A stretch of 64,000 nucleotides of DNA from Mesocentrotus franciscanus (taxonomy: Eukaryota > Echinodermata > Echinoidea > Camarodonta > Strongylocentrotidae), in the NCBI GenBank assembly GCA_037976565.1, contig CP137672.1, positions 26,996,877-27,060,876 of the forward strand, written 5' to 3'. The position numbers and the translations under genes were made by a program. This document shows positions 33,764 to 43,236 of this stretch, one piece after another. Every line of letters starts with the position of its first letter. The stretch's first letter is position 1. The notes under the pieces were generated by a model. The model was not told where the DNA came from. It ran no database searches and saw only the letters and a list, made by a program, of their open reading frames with translations.

Positions 33764-34207
33764 GTAAGTGTTTGAAACCTTTGCATGTATCAAACAAACG
33801 TTGTAGGTTATTTGTCTTAATAAAATTACGCTTTGTAAACATGTAAGCACGGACCCACCGACATAATTTATCTGTGATACTGAGCTCCTCCGTTGAAAGA
33901 TCGTTGTGAAGCGCATTAACACTCTATCGTACCTGTCAAGATTGCGGCTGTCTGACATCACGACAAAAGAACACTCAATTGATTGTGCAAGGTCCACTGC
34001 AGAAGTGTAGCAGCGCATAATTTATGATTTTTTTCAGCATTCCTGAAGCCCCTCCCCCACAATCACCACTGTCATCCCCTTGTTGTGGTAGACATGGGGG
34101 AATAAAGTAGCAAAAAAGCAGATTCACTGTTCCGTACATTTACGAACAAATAGAGAATGAGAACTGTACTTGGAGTATGACTGGAGAGGTGCGTTACGAG
34201 ATAATAT

Positions 34208-34370
34208 AGGCCATTTTCGTAATGTAATCATTACATCCACCTCAATTATTATATTTCAATGGTCAGAATGCAGGCAGAATGTTTGTCCGACTCATGCAGC
34301 AACAACTAATGTATGCAGTTTGCATTCTTTTGAGAAACAATAATACGTGAATATTATAACTCGACGCTTG
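34208..34370. mobile_element. GGCCATTTTCGTAATGTAAT-family MITE, partial
   Basis: Begins with GGCCATTTTCGTAATGTAAT and shares internal words (GGTCAGAATGC) with the copy at 36369-36653. No matching right end was found. Confidence 0.55.
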
Positions 34371-34544
34371 GTAAACGTGTATACATTTGGATAGGACTGT
34401 ATTTTTTTAATGGCCTATTTTACATGTTGTATGACGGGAGAGAAACGTTACAAATTCTTGAATATTCAGGTATAATAGCATAATCATGTGACCTGAAACG
34501 AACGGGACTATCGTCGTGTTAAAAGCTATGTATAAAATAATATA

Positions 34545-35243
34545 GTTCATGTACACTGGTTGATCTGTAGTCCGTGCGTTAGGCAAACACAACAAGTAAA
34601 TATTCCATTATGTAGCTTATCATGCACTGCGCCAAGGATATACCATTTAATAGTCACAAAATGATTGCCAACCTACAACAAACAATGCCTGCTTCCAAAG
34701 TTCATTTATCTATGTCATTACACATTTACACTGCAAAGGGCACTATATGGAGCCTCTTTCCACTAGCGTAATTGGAAGTGAAAGAGGGCAATTTTCCCTT
34801 CCTAAAAGATTTCCGGGGGGGAAATGCAGCATCTATATAATCTACTATTAATGATAGCGCTTGAAGGGTTCCTGCTACTTTCTTCGCCCCTTTGCACGGT
34901 CGCTCGTTTGCCACACGAGCAGTTTTGCACAAAACAATAGGCACTAATTGAGGGAATTATTGCTTCATGCAATGCGCAATGGCTTTGATTAGCTCCATGC
35001 ATGACGAGGAAAACGTCTGGATACGCAACTTCCTCTTTCACACAAGATATATGACCTGCCTCAAAACAAAACAAAAAACAGCAAAAAAGCCTCTACGAAA
35101 CAAAGTAATTTTCATGGATACCAATAAAGCGAGAGTAAAATTAAATAAACCGCGAGCAAGGAAGATCCTAGAGCATGCCTGTTATAAATTGTTGTGCCTA
35201 TTTCTAGTTATAATGGATTATTACGGAATGATTATATAATAAA
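34545..35243 (+). repeat. Uninterrupted paralogue of blocks A, B and C (24.25-31.83 kb)
   Basis: About 700 bp containing, collinearly, blocks A (34545-34840), B (34848-34925) and C (35140-35243), which are separated at the other locus by a MITE, a composite element and a LINE. The block itself shows no coding signal. Confidence 0.8.
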
Positions 35244-35440
35244 GTACAATATAATATAAAATAACAATTATAACACAATATGGTATATAACATAATATAA
35301 TATACCCCTTTTCCGGGTTGTTTAGTAACTCATGTGTGAACGAAGCTTAGATCATCGGGTAAATGCGAGACCACCATTTGCGGATATCCGAAAACCTGAG
35401 CCACTTTGTTTCTTAGGCGAGATGAAGGAATACAGGTTAA

Positions 35441-36016
35441 AGCCCAAGTCCGCTCCGATTTTCAAAAATTATAGCATGTTGTAAATAAATCAAAGGTTAA
35501 AACTGCCAAATATCACGGGCGTACTTCAATCAGGTGATTTTTAAGAGCGATTTTTGTTTCGGTTATTTCGAGCAAAACATTTAAATTGCTGTACGGATGT
35601 GACGTATGCTCCTCACAACGAAAGTGCCAGCAGTATAGATTCTGACAAAAGGCTATTTTCGTAATGTAACCAAATTTAAGTGAAGTGCCTCTATACAAAC
35701 TATTTCATTCACCTGATAAAAATGATATGATTTCATTATTCTTATCAGGTGAATGAAATAGTTTGTATCGAGGCACTTCACAAAGACGTATGCATTAAAT
35801 TCGGTTACATTAAGAATCTGTGTTGTGAGAACCCTACGTCACAAAAAATGCACTGTGGGCGGAGAACCGACTCGATCATTCACGTTTTTTTTGCTCATTA
35901 AAAAAAATTATTAAAAATAAATCTGAGCACCATTTTCCAAAACCAAGTTTTATTTGGGCTTTTTAGATTTTTGTCTATTTAATCAGCTCAACTTTTCAGT
36001 GGAGTGGACTTGTACT
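35441..36016. mobile_element. TTAA-flanked MITE (AGCCCAAGTCC family) with a nested MITE
   Basis: Ends AGCCCAAGTCCGCTCC and GGAGTGGACTTGTACT, with TTAA at 35437 and 36017. The interior differs from the 37903 copy and includes the palindromic element at 35651-35812. Confidence 0.75.
35651..35812. mobile_element. Palindromic MITE (GGC.ATTTTCGTAATGTAAC family)
   Basis: Arms GTGAAGTGCCTC.ATACAAAC and TATTTCATTCACCTGATAA pair with their complements around a centre near 35728. Confidence 0.75.
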
Positions 36017-36201
36017 TTAAAGTATAAAAGTGGACTATCAAATTTGAGTAAGTTTCTGCCTAGAACTTGTGCAGTTGATATCTACCCCTTTCTCTCTCCC
36101 TCTTTCTCTCTCCCACTTTCTTTCTCTCTCTCTCTCTTTCTCACTCTCTCTTTCTCTCTCTCTCTTTCTCTCTCTATCTGATCATATCTCTTCCATTCTA
36201 G

Positions 36202-36353
36202 CTACGTGATTCGTCCTCGTATCCTCCGTGACGTCTCGCATCGTTCTCTGTCCACGACGGTGTTAGGTCAACCAATCAGCATGCCCATCTGTGTTGCGCC
36301 AGCGGAAGCACAACGATTCGCCCATCCAGACGCCGAAGCAGCGTCGGCTAAAG
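36202..36353 (+). CDS. 2-hydroxyacid oxidase exon 2
   Basis: Acceptor TTCTAG, donor GTTCGT (non-consensus at +3). Reads YVIRPRILRDVSHRSLSTTV, then LGQPISMPICVAPAEAQRFA, matching the family's RVLRNV, STTVLG, MPICV FMN-binding segment. Phase 2 in, phase 1 out. Confidence 0.92.
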
Positions 36354-36368
36354 GTTCGTTTGGAGTCA

Positions 36369-36653
36369 ATAGACAATTTTCGTAATGTAATCGAACTTAA
36401 TGCATAAATCTTTGTTAAGTGACACGTTACAAATTATTTCGTTCACCTGCTATGAATAAGTGTTGATTCGATAGTCAGAATGCGAATTGCATACATTAAT
36501 TGTTACTTGGTAGGACAAACAATTTTGCTTGTTCTTCCTATTTAAACAACACGTTTTACATTCAATTATTTGTAAAAGGTAAATGAAATAGTTTGTAATG
36601 AGACACTTTAAAATGTGTGCATTGAACTTGAATACATTACGAAAATGGCCTAT
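36369..36653. mobile_element. MITE with GGCCATTTTCGTAATGTA ends, in oxidase intron 2
   Basis: Left end ATTTTCGTAATGTAATC; right end ATACATTACGAAAATGGCC. Subterminal bases pair over about 70 bp (AATTATTTCGTTCACC and AGGTAAATGAAATAGTTTG). Confidence 0.8.
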
Positions 36654-36760
36654 TACATTGCATTTAATAGGGACCGATACCCCTACCCCATCCCGACCCA
36701 CCATCCCTCCACCACATCTTCCCACCTCGCGGACCGACATGCATGATCGAATTGAACGAT

Positions 36761-36935
36761 GTGTTGTGTCTAGTGGACAAGTCTCCGGTCGGCCTGTGAA
36801 ACACGTGGTACGGGGTTTAAATCCCTGCCATAGCACTCAAGTCCTTTGATAGGACATTTAGATATATTTGCCACTCTAGACAAAAGTGAAATAAATGGGT
36901 ACCTGGTATGCATCGAGCAATATTAAGGTGATATC
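36761..36935 (+). mobile_element. tRNA-derived SINE, plus strand
   Basis: An A-box-like TAGTGGACAAGT at 36771 and a B-box-like GGGGTTTAAATCC at 36813 are spaced as in tRNAs. They are followed by a body (CCTTTGATAGGACAT, TATTTGCCACTCTAG, GGGTACCTGGTA) shared with the SINE at 49085-49283. It is not a working tRNA gene: no acceptor stem closes. Confidence 0.65.
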
Positions 36936-37050
36936 TCCTCAGACCTTTCCATTTTAAAAAGGAAGCTTCCTTCCAAAAAAAAAATGTTAATGCTAATAAA
37001 TGTATAGCTATTAATTCGGTTATCCGTGCTAATGTCAAATTATTCACTAG

Positions 37051-37324
37051 GTACTGCGGATGCTGAAACCTTGTTCATAATGTCATCATTTGCTAACGCA
37101 TCCATCGCTGAGGTTTCGCGGGCAGCCCCAGGAGGGTTACGATGGATGCAGCTATATCTCTTCAAAGATCGACGGTTCGCCAAACACGTGGTTAAGGAAG
37201 CCGAAAGAGAAGGATTCAAAGCTATTGTTCTCACCGTCGATTTACCTCTGTGGGGAGACTATTCATTCTACAAATCTTCACATGCAACTTCAGCATCGAG
37301 ATACTATCACGATCCAAGCCTGAG
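37051..37324 (+). CDS. 2-hydroxyacid oxidase exon 3
   Basis: Acceptor CACTAG. Reads GTADAETLFIMSSFANASIA, then RWMQLYLFKDR (Tyr136, FMN and substrate pocket), FKAIVLTVDLPLWG. The usual loop GNRLDDVRN is absent and replaced by DYSFYKSSHAT...YYHDPSL. The donor at AG|GTAGTA gives the phase 2 needed by exon 4. An alternative CT|GTGGGG donor after DLP is also phase-compatible but would delete the loop. Confidence 0.85.
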
Positions 37325-37902
37325 GTAGTATTATTCTGGAATGTCTTTTATGCTATGCTAGAGACCGACTCGATCCTTTTAAGGTCCATGGCACACTATA
37401 GACACTATTTCCACTGCAGCATAATTCAAACACATTCAGTTATATAAACGCAAAGAACAGGTCTAGGCGCCATTTCTAGGCACAGTCGCAACATCTTTAA
37501 ACAGGATGCGATTGCCTCGCAATCTGATTGAAAATCAGCTTCGAAAACTATTAGCGCAACAACAATCCACACAAACCAATGCTTACGTATAGAACACTGC
37601 TGGTTTGATCGACAACTCAGGCGCATCCGTCAATTTCTGGATGGAGCCTATTGCTCACAGTTTATTGTCATAGGGACATGCATTTTATTGAATAGAAACA
37701 ATCTATATTGACGCCTTTTCGCGTAGTGGAATAACGTCTCGTGTACAATATGGGCGTCAAAATAATGAGCGTTGCAGACGAGGAGTCATTAGGGACTTTT
37801 AGATTTGCACGTCGACATAGTGGACTGCAACGTGTGACGTCCTTATAAGGCACTGCGATGTCCTTTTAAGGCACCGCTGCCGGGCACGGCCCAGTGCCTT
37901 AA

Positions 37903-38683
37903 AGCCCAAGTCCATTCCAAAAATAACTTGCCTTTAATAGAACCAGAAAAATCAGACAAACCAATCAAAAAAAGTTTGAGCAAAATCGGATAACTAATAA
38001 GAAAGTTATGAATTTTTGAAAAAGTGTGAAAAACTAAAAAACAATGGAAATCACTACACAAATTGCCAATTTGGTTATCAGTTTGTGACGTCATGTCCTC
38101 ACTACTTATCAATTGCTTTATATAGTTTAATCCCATTAATTTCCCTTTTTATCCCCAAAACTTGATTACCCCATGCCTTTGCCCAGGTTTTATGATTTGT
38201 ATCATATTGCGTGCATGACATTTCCCAAAATCTTTTATAAATTTGAAAAATTGATACTATTTCTCTAAATATCGTATTTCATAATTATTGATTTTTATAT
38301 AAATAGTTTATCAAAATTCAAATTTGTCATGATTTAACTGGAAAAAATTACTCTATATTAGTGCATCAACACAAAAACATATTACTATCAATCTAACTTG
38401 GATGCTGGTGTGAAGAAATAAGATTCTTAGGGGGAAAATAGGAGATTTATATTATCAATAAAGAAAATCAATAAAGAAAATAATTAGTGGATAATGAGGA
38501 CCATACGTCACATACTCATGAGTGAGTTGCCAATTTGTGTAGTGATTTTCAAAGTTTTTCATGTCATTAAAAATTCATAACTTTCTTATTAGTTATCCGA
38601 TTTTGCTCAAACTTTTTTTGATTGGTTTGTCTGATTTTTCTGGTTCTATTGAAAGTAGGTTATTTTTGGAGTGGACTTGGGCG
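37903..38683 (+). mobile_element. Complete TTAA-flanked MITE (AGCCCAAGTCC family), oxidase intron 3
   Basis: 781 bp with ~190 bp imperfect inverted ends (AGCCCAAGTCC, AATCAGACAAACCAATCA, GAGCAAAATCGGATAACTAA) and TTAA at 37899 and 38684. It serves as reference for the copies at 15915/19058 and 25866. Confidence 0.9.
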
Positions 38684-39522
38684 TTAACACAATGTCACAC
38701 GCGGCAGTCTACGCTCTCGTCGTGTAAATCTAAAAGTCCCTATTATGCAGACGTAGGACTTTGTCAGCGACTGTTGTGGTATTTGACGCAGCGTGTGAGT
38801 ACTCCATCATCATACAAAACGTGAATGGAAAATGAACAGTTCAAACATCGAGTTTAATTATTGGCATGTGGGATAATTGCCTTTACACACAGGGTCGATT
38901 AGCGCAGGTAATAACGCAATCGAAATTACGTCTCGTTTGTTACGAGAATTAGTTAGAGTAACATGATAAATATATGTCTATGATATAATATATATATATA
39001 TATATATATGCATACATAGTATGTATAGATATATTAGATGACAATAATTCGTTATGCAAAAAAAAAGATTCATACAAATTCTTAAGGAATAAAAAGTATT
39101 TACTCTTTCATTATTGCACAAAAGCAAATTAAAACCTCATGTTGCGCACCCCTCCAAATTATGGGTCAACAGGGGTCAAATTTGCCGAAGTTACAGTGAC
39201 GACATAACATTAATGCAAAGTCATTGCAAATATGCGTACTCCCCATAATATGATGTCAGCAAGTCGATAGATTTTCAAAGCTTTAGATTTTGAGTTTTCA
39301 AAGAGCTGATACTCCTCTGACAGACACTAAAATGGCATATAATTGATATTATTGTAATCTATGGCTGGTTGATATATAATTCATCCATTTCATTTTTCAG
39401 TTCGGATATGGTCTTTAACGGTCATCATATTTTTCTATACACGATTTGAATTCGCTAAGACCTTCATTTTCGCGTTTCTTTACGAAACATTTATCGATCA
39501 CCCATCTTGATTTATCGTACAG

Positions 39523-39695
39523 ACCAACGAATCTAGCCATAGATATACCAGAAGTGCATGATGCCATCCGCTCTGGTGACGTCAACATACGCCATTACCT
39601 GGCTCAGCAGTACGACTCACCCAAAACATGGGATGATATCACATGGCTCAAGTCCATTACGTCACTTCCAATTGTGCTAAAGGGTATTCTTACTG
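39523..39695 (+). CDS. 2-hydroxyacid oxidase exon 4
   Basis: Acceptor TACAG, donor GTAAGG. Reads PTNLAIDIPEVHDAIRSG, then SPKTWDDITWLKSITSLPIV and LKGILT. TWDDI-WL and the catalytic-pocket Lys245 (family motif IVxKGI) identify it. Phase 2 in, phase 1 out. Confidence 0.92.
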
Positions 39696-39891
39696 GTAAG
39701 GAACACTGAACTTTAGCTAAGGTTTGATGATATTACTTGAACACATGGTGGAAGTGGCAAAGAGAAGTGGATTGAGATGGATGTGTCATGTGTTGAGAAG
39801 GGAAGATGATGAATTGTGAAAAGAGCGTGGGATCTTAAAGTGGATGGCATAAAAGGGAAAGGAAAACGATTTTTTTTGTGTGTGTGAAAAG

Positions 39892-40320
39892 CAGGGGCGG
39901 CGATTTCTTTTCATGACCGGGGGATGAAATGCGAGGGACGAGGGAGTATAGTGAACGAGAGGGGCGAAGGAGACGGAAGTGACTGTAACCAGGCAGGAAG
40001 CTGTATTTATTTTTGTAGCGCTGATCTATTTCTATAACTCTTAATCTTGTAAACATACAGTGTAAACTGTGCTTAATACGTGATACCAACGGAATACAGA
40101 TTTTCTACAATATATACATTTTGAATGATATTATGCGAGGGAGCGTAGCGACCGAGCTCGAAGATTTTTGTATTTGTATACGTCTAAACGCTTCACTCTT
40201 TTGCCCTCCAGAGCATAAAGTGTGTTGCAGTCTTTAGTCAGTATTTGCTATACATTTTTGGGCGCTTTTTCAAATTTTCCGGGGCGGACGATTCCCCCTA
40301 AACCGGGATCGCCGCCCATG
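39892..40320. mobile_element. hAT-like MITE (CAGGGGCGGCGAT ends)
   Basis: CAGGGGCGGCGATT at the left and ATCGCCGCCCATG at the right. The flanks GTGAAAAG and GTGAATAT match in five of eight bases, suggesting a decayed 8-bp target duplication. Confidence 0.6.
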
Positions 40321-40689
40321 GTGAATATATATGGTGAACAAAGAGATCAGTAAGGTTGGTCTCAATGGGGAGGATGCTTGAGATAAGAAGAAGTGGATGG
40401 AGGGTGTCATCTTGGTGCGAAAGTCAGTAACCCCTCGTAAGAGGGAAATTGCTAACTTTGGTAATGTTGATGATGATGGTGTTATCAATAATAAGCTACT
40501 AAAATCGTTGCATTTGATTGGGTGTGAGATAATTTGTTATAGAAATGGGACACCTATTTTGGTTACAGGCTTTATGAAACAGGGCACTGGAAAGAAAATG
40601 GATGGAGTAACTACATGTCTACATCGGTATTTAAACGTCTCTATCAAAATTGTTGTTTCACGATGAGATTCCAATAGAAGCGAGTGATG

Positions 40690-41000
40690 ATGAACTACTC
40701 GCAACCATCGATGCAAGATGCGCAGATAGACTAGCTACCCCTTTATCTAAATATTTGTCTCTCTTGTCTGTCGATAGGGCTGAAACCGCTTCCAGTCTCT
40801 GGAATCATTATTAGAGACACAGACGTTTTCAAGAGAAGCGATCGATGACGAACGCTTCGCAGTCATCGGCGGAAGACACTTAGATGGACTACTTTCTCCT
40901 GGATCTAAACATATCTGTGTATAATGTATTGCCTCTGGTTAAGGCTGATGCAGCTTTCAGTCTCTTGTAAGCTCCGATAGAAACACAGTCGTAAAGATTT
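40690..41000 (+). pseudogene. Two or three decayed exon-5-like copies in oxidase intron 4
   Basis: Segments at about 40779-40815 (GTCTCTGGAATCATTATT) and 40860-40910 (TCATCGGCGGAAGACACTTA, GATGGACTACTTTCTCCTGG) resemble exon 5 (GTCTCTGGAATCATTGTATC, ACGGTGGAAGGCACATGGAT). Similar but weaker copies start at about 40705 and 40950. None has a full reading frame or the catalytic His codon. Confidence 0.6.
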
Positions 41001-41197
41001 TTTTTAAAAATCATTCTATGACAATTTCAAAAGCCCTGTCCATCACCATTATAGACAGTAAATCATTATGTCATCCGTAGATGATTTCTACAGGATTTAC
41101 AATTGTATATTGAAATTGCTCTTGAGTTGATTTTTTGAAAGTCTTTGCGATGATTTTTAGAATACCCCCTCCCATAACTTCTTGATTCTCGTTACAG

Positions 41198-41289
41198 GCG
41201 AGGCTGCGATGGAAGCGGCTGATGCCGGAGTCTCTGGAATCATTGTATCAGCTCACGGTGGAAGGCACATGGATGGAGTACCTGCTCCG
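41198..41289 (+). CDS. 2-hydroxyacid oxidase exon 5 (catalytic His/Arg)
   Basis: Acceptor TTACAG, donor GTAAAT. Reads GEAAMEAADAGVSGIIVSAH, then GGRHMDGVPAP. His269 and Arg272 match the catalytic base and substrate Arg of the family motif SNHGARQLDG. Here Asn, Ala and Gln are replaced by Ala, Gly and His. Confidence 0.92.
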
Positions 41290-41678
41290 GTAAATATGTT
41301 GCTTTTTTGGCATTTTTATGGAATGTAAACATTTTAATAAGAATTTTGATGGGGCATTCATTTGAAAGGAAAGTTATTTCCCCTTGTGCCTATTCGGCAG
41401 GAGGAAATGTGATGTGGGCCATAATAGTATTCCCAGAGAGTTTATGAAATCAACAGAAGTGCTATGAGAAGCTTCCTTTTACCTATAAAGTTGTTCTTGT
41501 TGTTAATGCATCATTCAATCCTACACCACAAAAGAGTGCTTTCCCGGCGCCATCTATCTTCAATCTCCCCTCAACATCCTCTCTAATTTCTCAAAATTTC
41601 ATTGCCGTCATGGAAGTGAATTATGTTCATAACCTCGTGTAAGTGAAAGTATCGTTAGCATTTTAATTTTTTTCACAG

Positions 41679-41840
41679 ATTGACGTCCTTCAAGAAGTAG
41701 TGTCAGCGGTCAAAGGTCGTGGGGTTGAGGTTTACATGGATGGAGGGGTACGATCAGGAACTGATGTACTCAAGGCTCTCGGATTGGGGGCACGGGCAGT
41801 ACTAATAGGTAGACCAGCCCTCTGGGGACTAGCTTGTGAT
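41679..41840 (+). CDS. 2-hydroxyacid oxidase exon 6 (FMN phosphate site)
   Basis: Acceptor TTCACAG, donor GTAAGT, phase 0 at both ends (54 codons). Reads [20 protein letters not shown], then [20 protein letters not shown] and [14 protein letters not shown], the signature FMN-phosphate-binding segment of the glycolate oxidase family. Confidence 0.95.
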
Positions 41841-42610
41841 GTAAGTAGCTGGGAACTCATGGGCCAGGAGACTACCGATCGATCTTACTGAGACCTAGAC
41901 TTTGACTAGTCTGGGGAGTAGCGTATGACTTTGCAAGTAGCTGATCGAGAACTCATGGGCCAGGAGACAACCGAACGGTCTTACTGAGTCTTAGACTTAG
42001 ACTAGTCTGGGGGAATAGCGTGTGAATATGAAAGGAGCTGAGATCTCACGGGCTAGGAGACTACTGATCGGTCTTACTTAGACCCCGTTCTCACTCACTT
42101 TGAAAGTGGTCTTAGTAAGACCGCTCCAGAGGAACGGGTCTTGAGGAACGGTTTGCAAGGGTTCACACTCCGAGCAGTTTTTATGGCTCAAACCGCTCCA
42201 CGAGTCAAAGTGGTCTTGTTGCTATGGCAGCTCAGTTCAGCGGGTAAATATTTTCGCGCGCGGAATACTAAGCGTATGTACCGTACTACATGTTTCGCAC
42301 GGAACGTCACTAGCTCACTTCCGTTCAAAGTACGCTTCCGTTCACACTCGCACGTTAGAGCGCTCCAAACCGCTCTTAATAAGACCCGTTCCTCAAGACC
42401 ACCTCCCGAGGTGGTCTTCTGGAGCGGTCCAGAAGTCCACTTCCTGGACCACTTTGACCGTTCTCACTCACCTAAGAACCGCTCCTGAGGAACGGGTCTT
42501 AGTTAGACCGCTCCAACGAAGTGAATGAGAACTTAGACCGTGGAGTACGTGTGACTATGTAAGGAGCTGAGCACTCACGGGCTCGGATACTACCGATCGG
42601 TCTGACCAGG
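41830..42610 (+). repeat. ~105 bp tandem repeat starting at the exon 6 donor, split by a MITE
   Basis: Four units share AAGTAGCTG/AAGGAGCTGAG, ACTCATGGGCCAGGAGACTA, CCGATCGGTCTTACTGAG and GACTAGTCTGGGG. The first begins at the exon 6 5' splice site itself. Confidence 0.8.
42089..42532. mobile_element. MITE inside the tandem repeat (GTTCTCACTCACTT ends)
   Basis: GTTCTCACTCACTTTG at the left and the complement GAAGTGAATGAGAAC at the right. TTAGACC occurs on both sides, fitting a 7-8 bp target duplication. The interior is rich in AAGACCGCTCC/GGAGCGGTC palindromes. Confidence 0.75.
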
Positions 42611-43236
42611 GAGATCCTGGTCTGACTTAAGAGTTAGTTCCTCCTGTTCCTTGCTGATCATTACCGCAGCTACAGTCGTCTTTCTCCTGGTTTGGTCCTC
42701 ACCTAGCTACAGTCTTGGGCTCTTGGCCTAATTCTCCAACAAGAGTTAGATTGTCTTTTCTCACTATATCCTTTTCCATTTGGCGACAGTGTTCTTCCTT
42801 TTTCTATTCCCTATTGAGGGTGATCTCATTCGGTTTCCATAGCTTTGTCTCAGGAGGGGCGTGCAAAACATCTAAACTTAAAACTGCGATCAATATACTT
42901 TTAGTAAGGAGGGCGCTGGTTATGTTTTCATAGGGGGGGGGGGGAAGGGGCATCGCCCAAAATGACTTTTCCGGGAAGAAAATGTAAGCCTTTAAGACTA
43001 TTTAAGATAATTATTTCACTTGTTTCTTGGCTTATTAGGGGAGATTCCTAACCTGCTTACTCCTAGTGGGGCTGCATTTCGTTTTCGTGGTCGGTGATCT
43101 GTTATGGGGCAAATCCTGCCCCGCCCCTCTTTCAAATATTCGCTAGTGACTTTCAGATTTTGTCATTTAATCTCAATCTATTTCTCATGTGCTTATTGCA
43201 TGATAGTACATATTACTAGCGGCTTTAATAGTAAAT

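Noticed and set aside
36761..36840. A functional tRNA gene
   Set aside because: A- and B-box-like sequences are present but the acceptor stem does not pair, and a shared body downstream marks it as a SINE; the same applies to 49205-49283.
42141..42488. 115-residue plus-strand ORF in oxidase intron 6
   Set aside because: It lies entirely inside the palindromic MITE 42089-42532.
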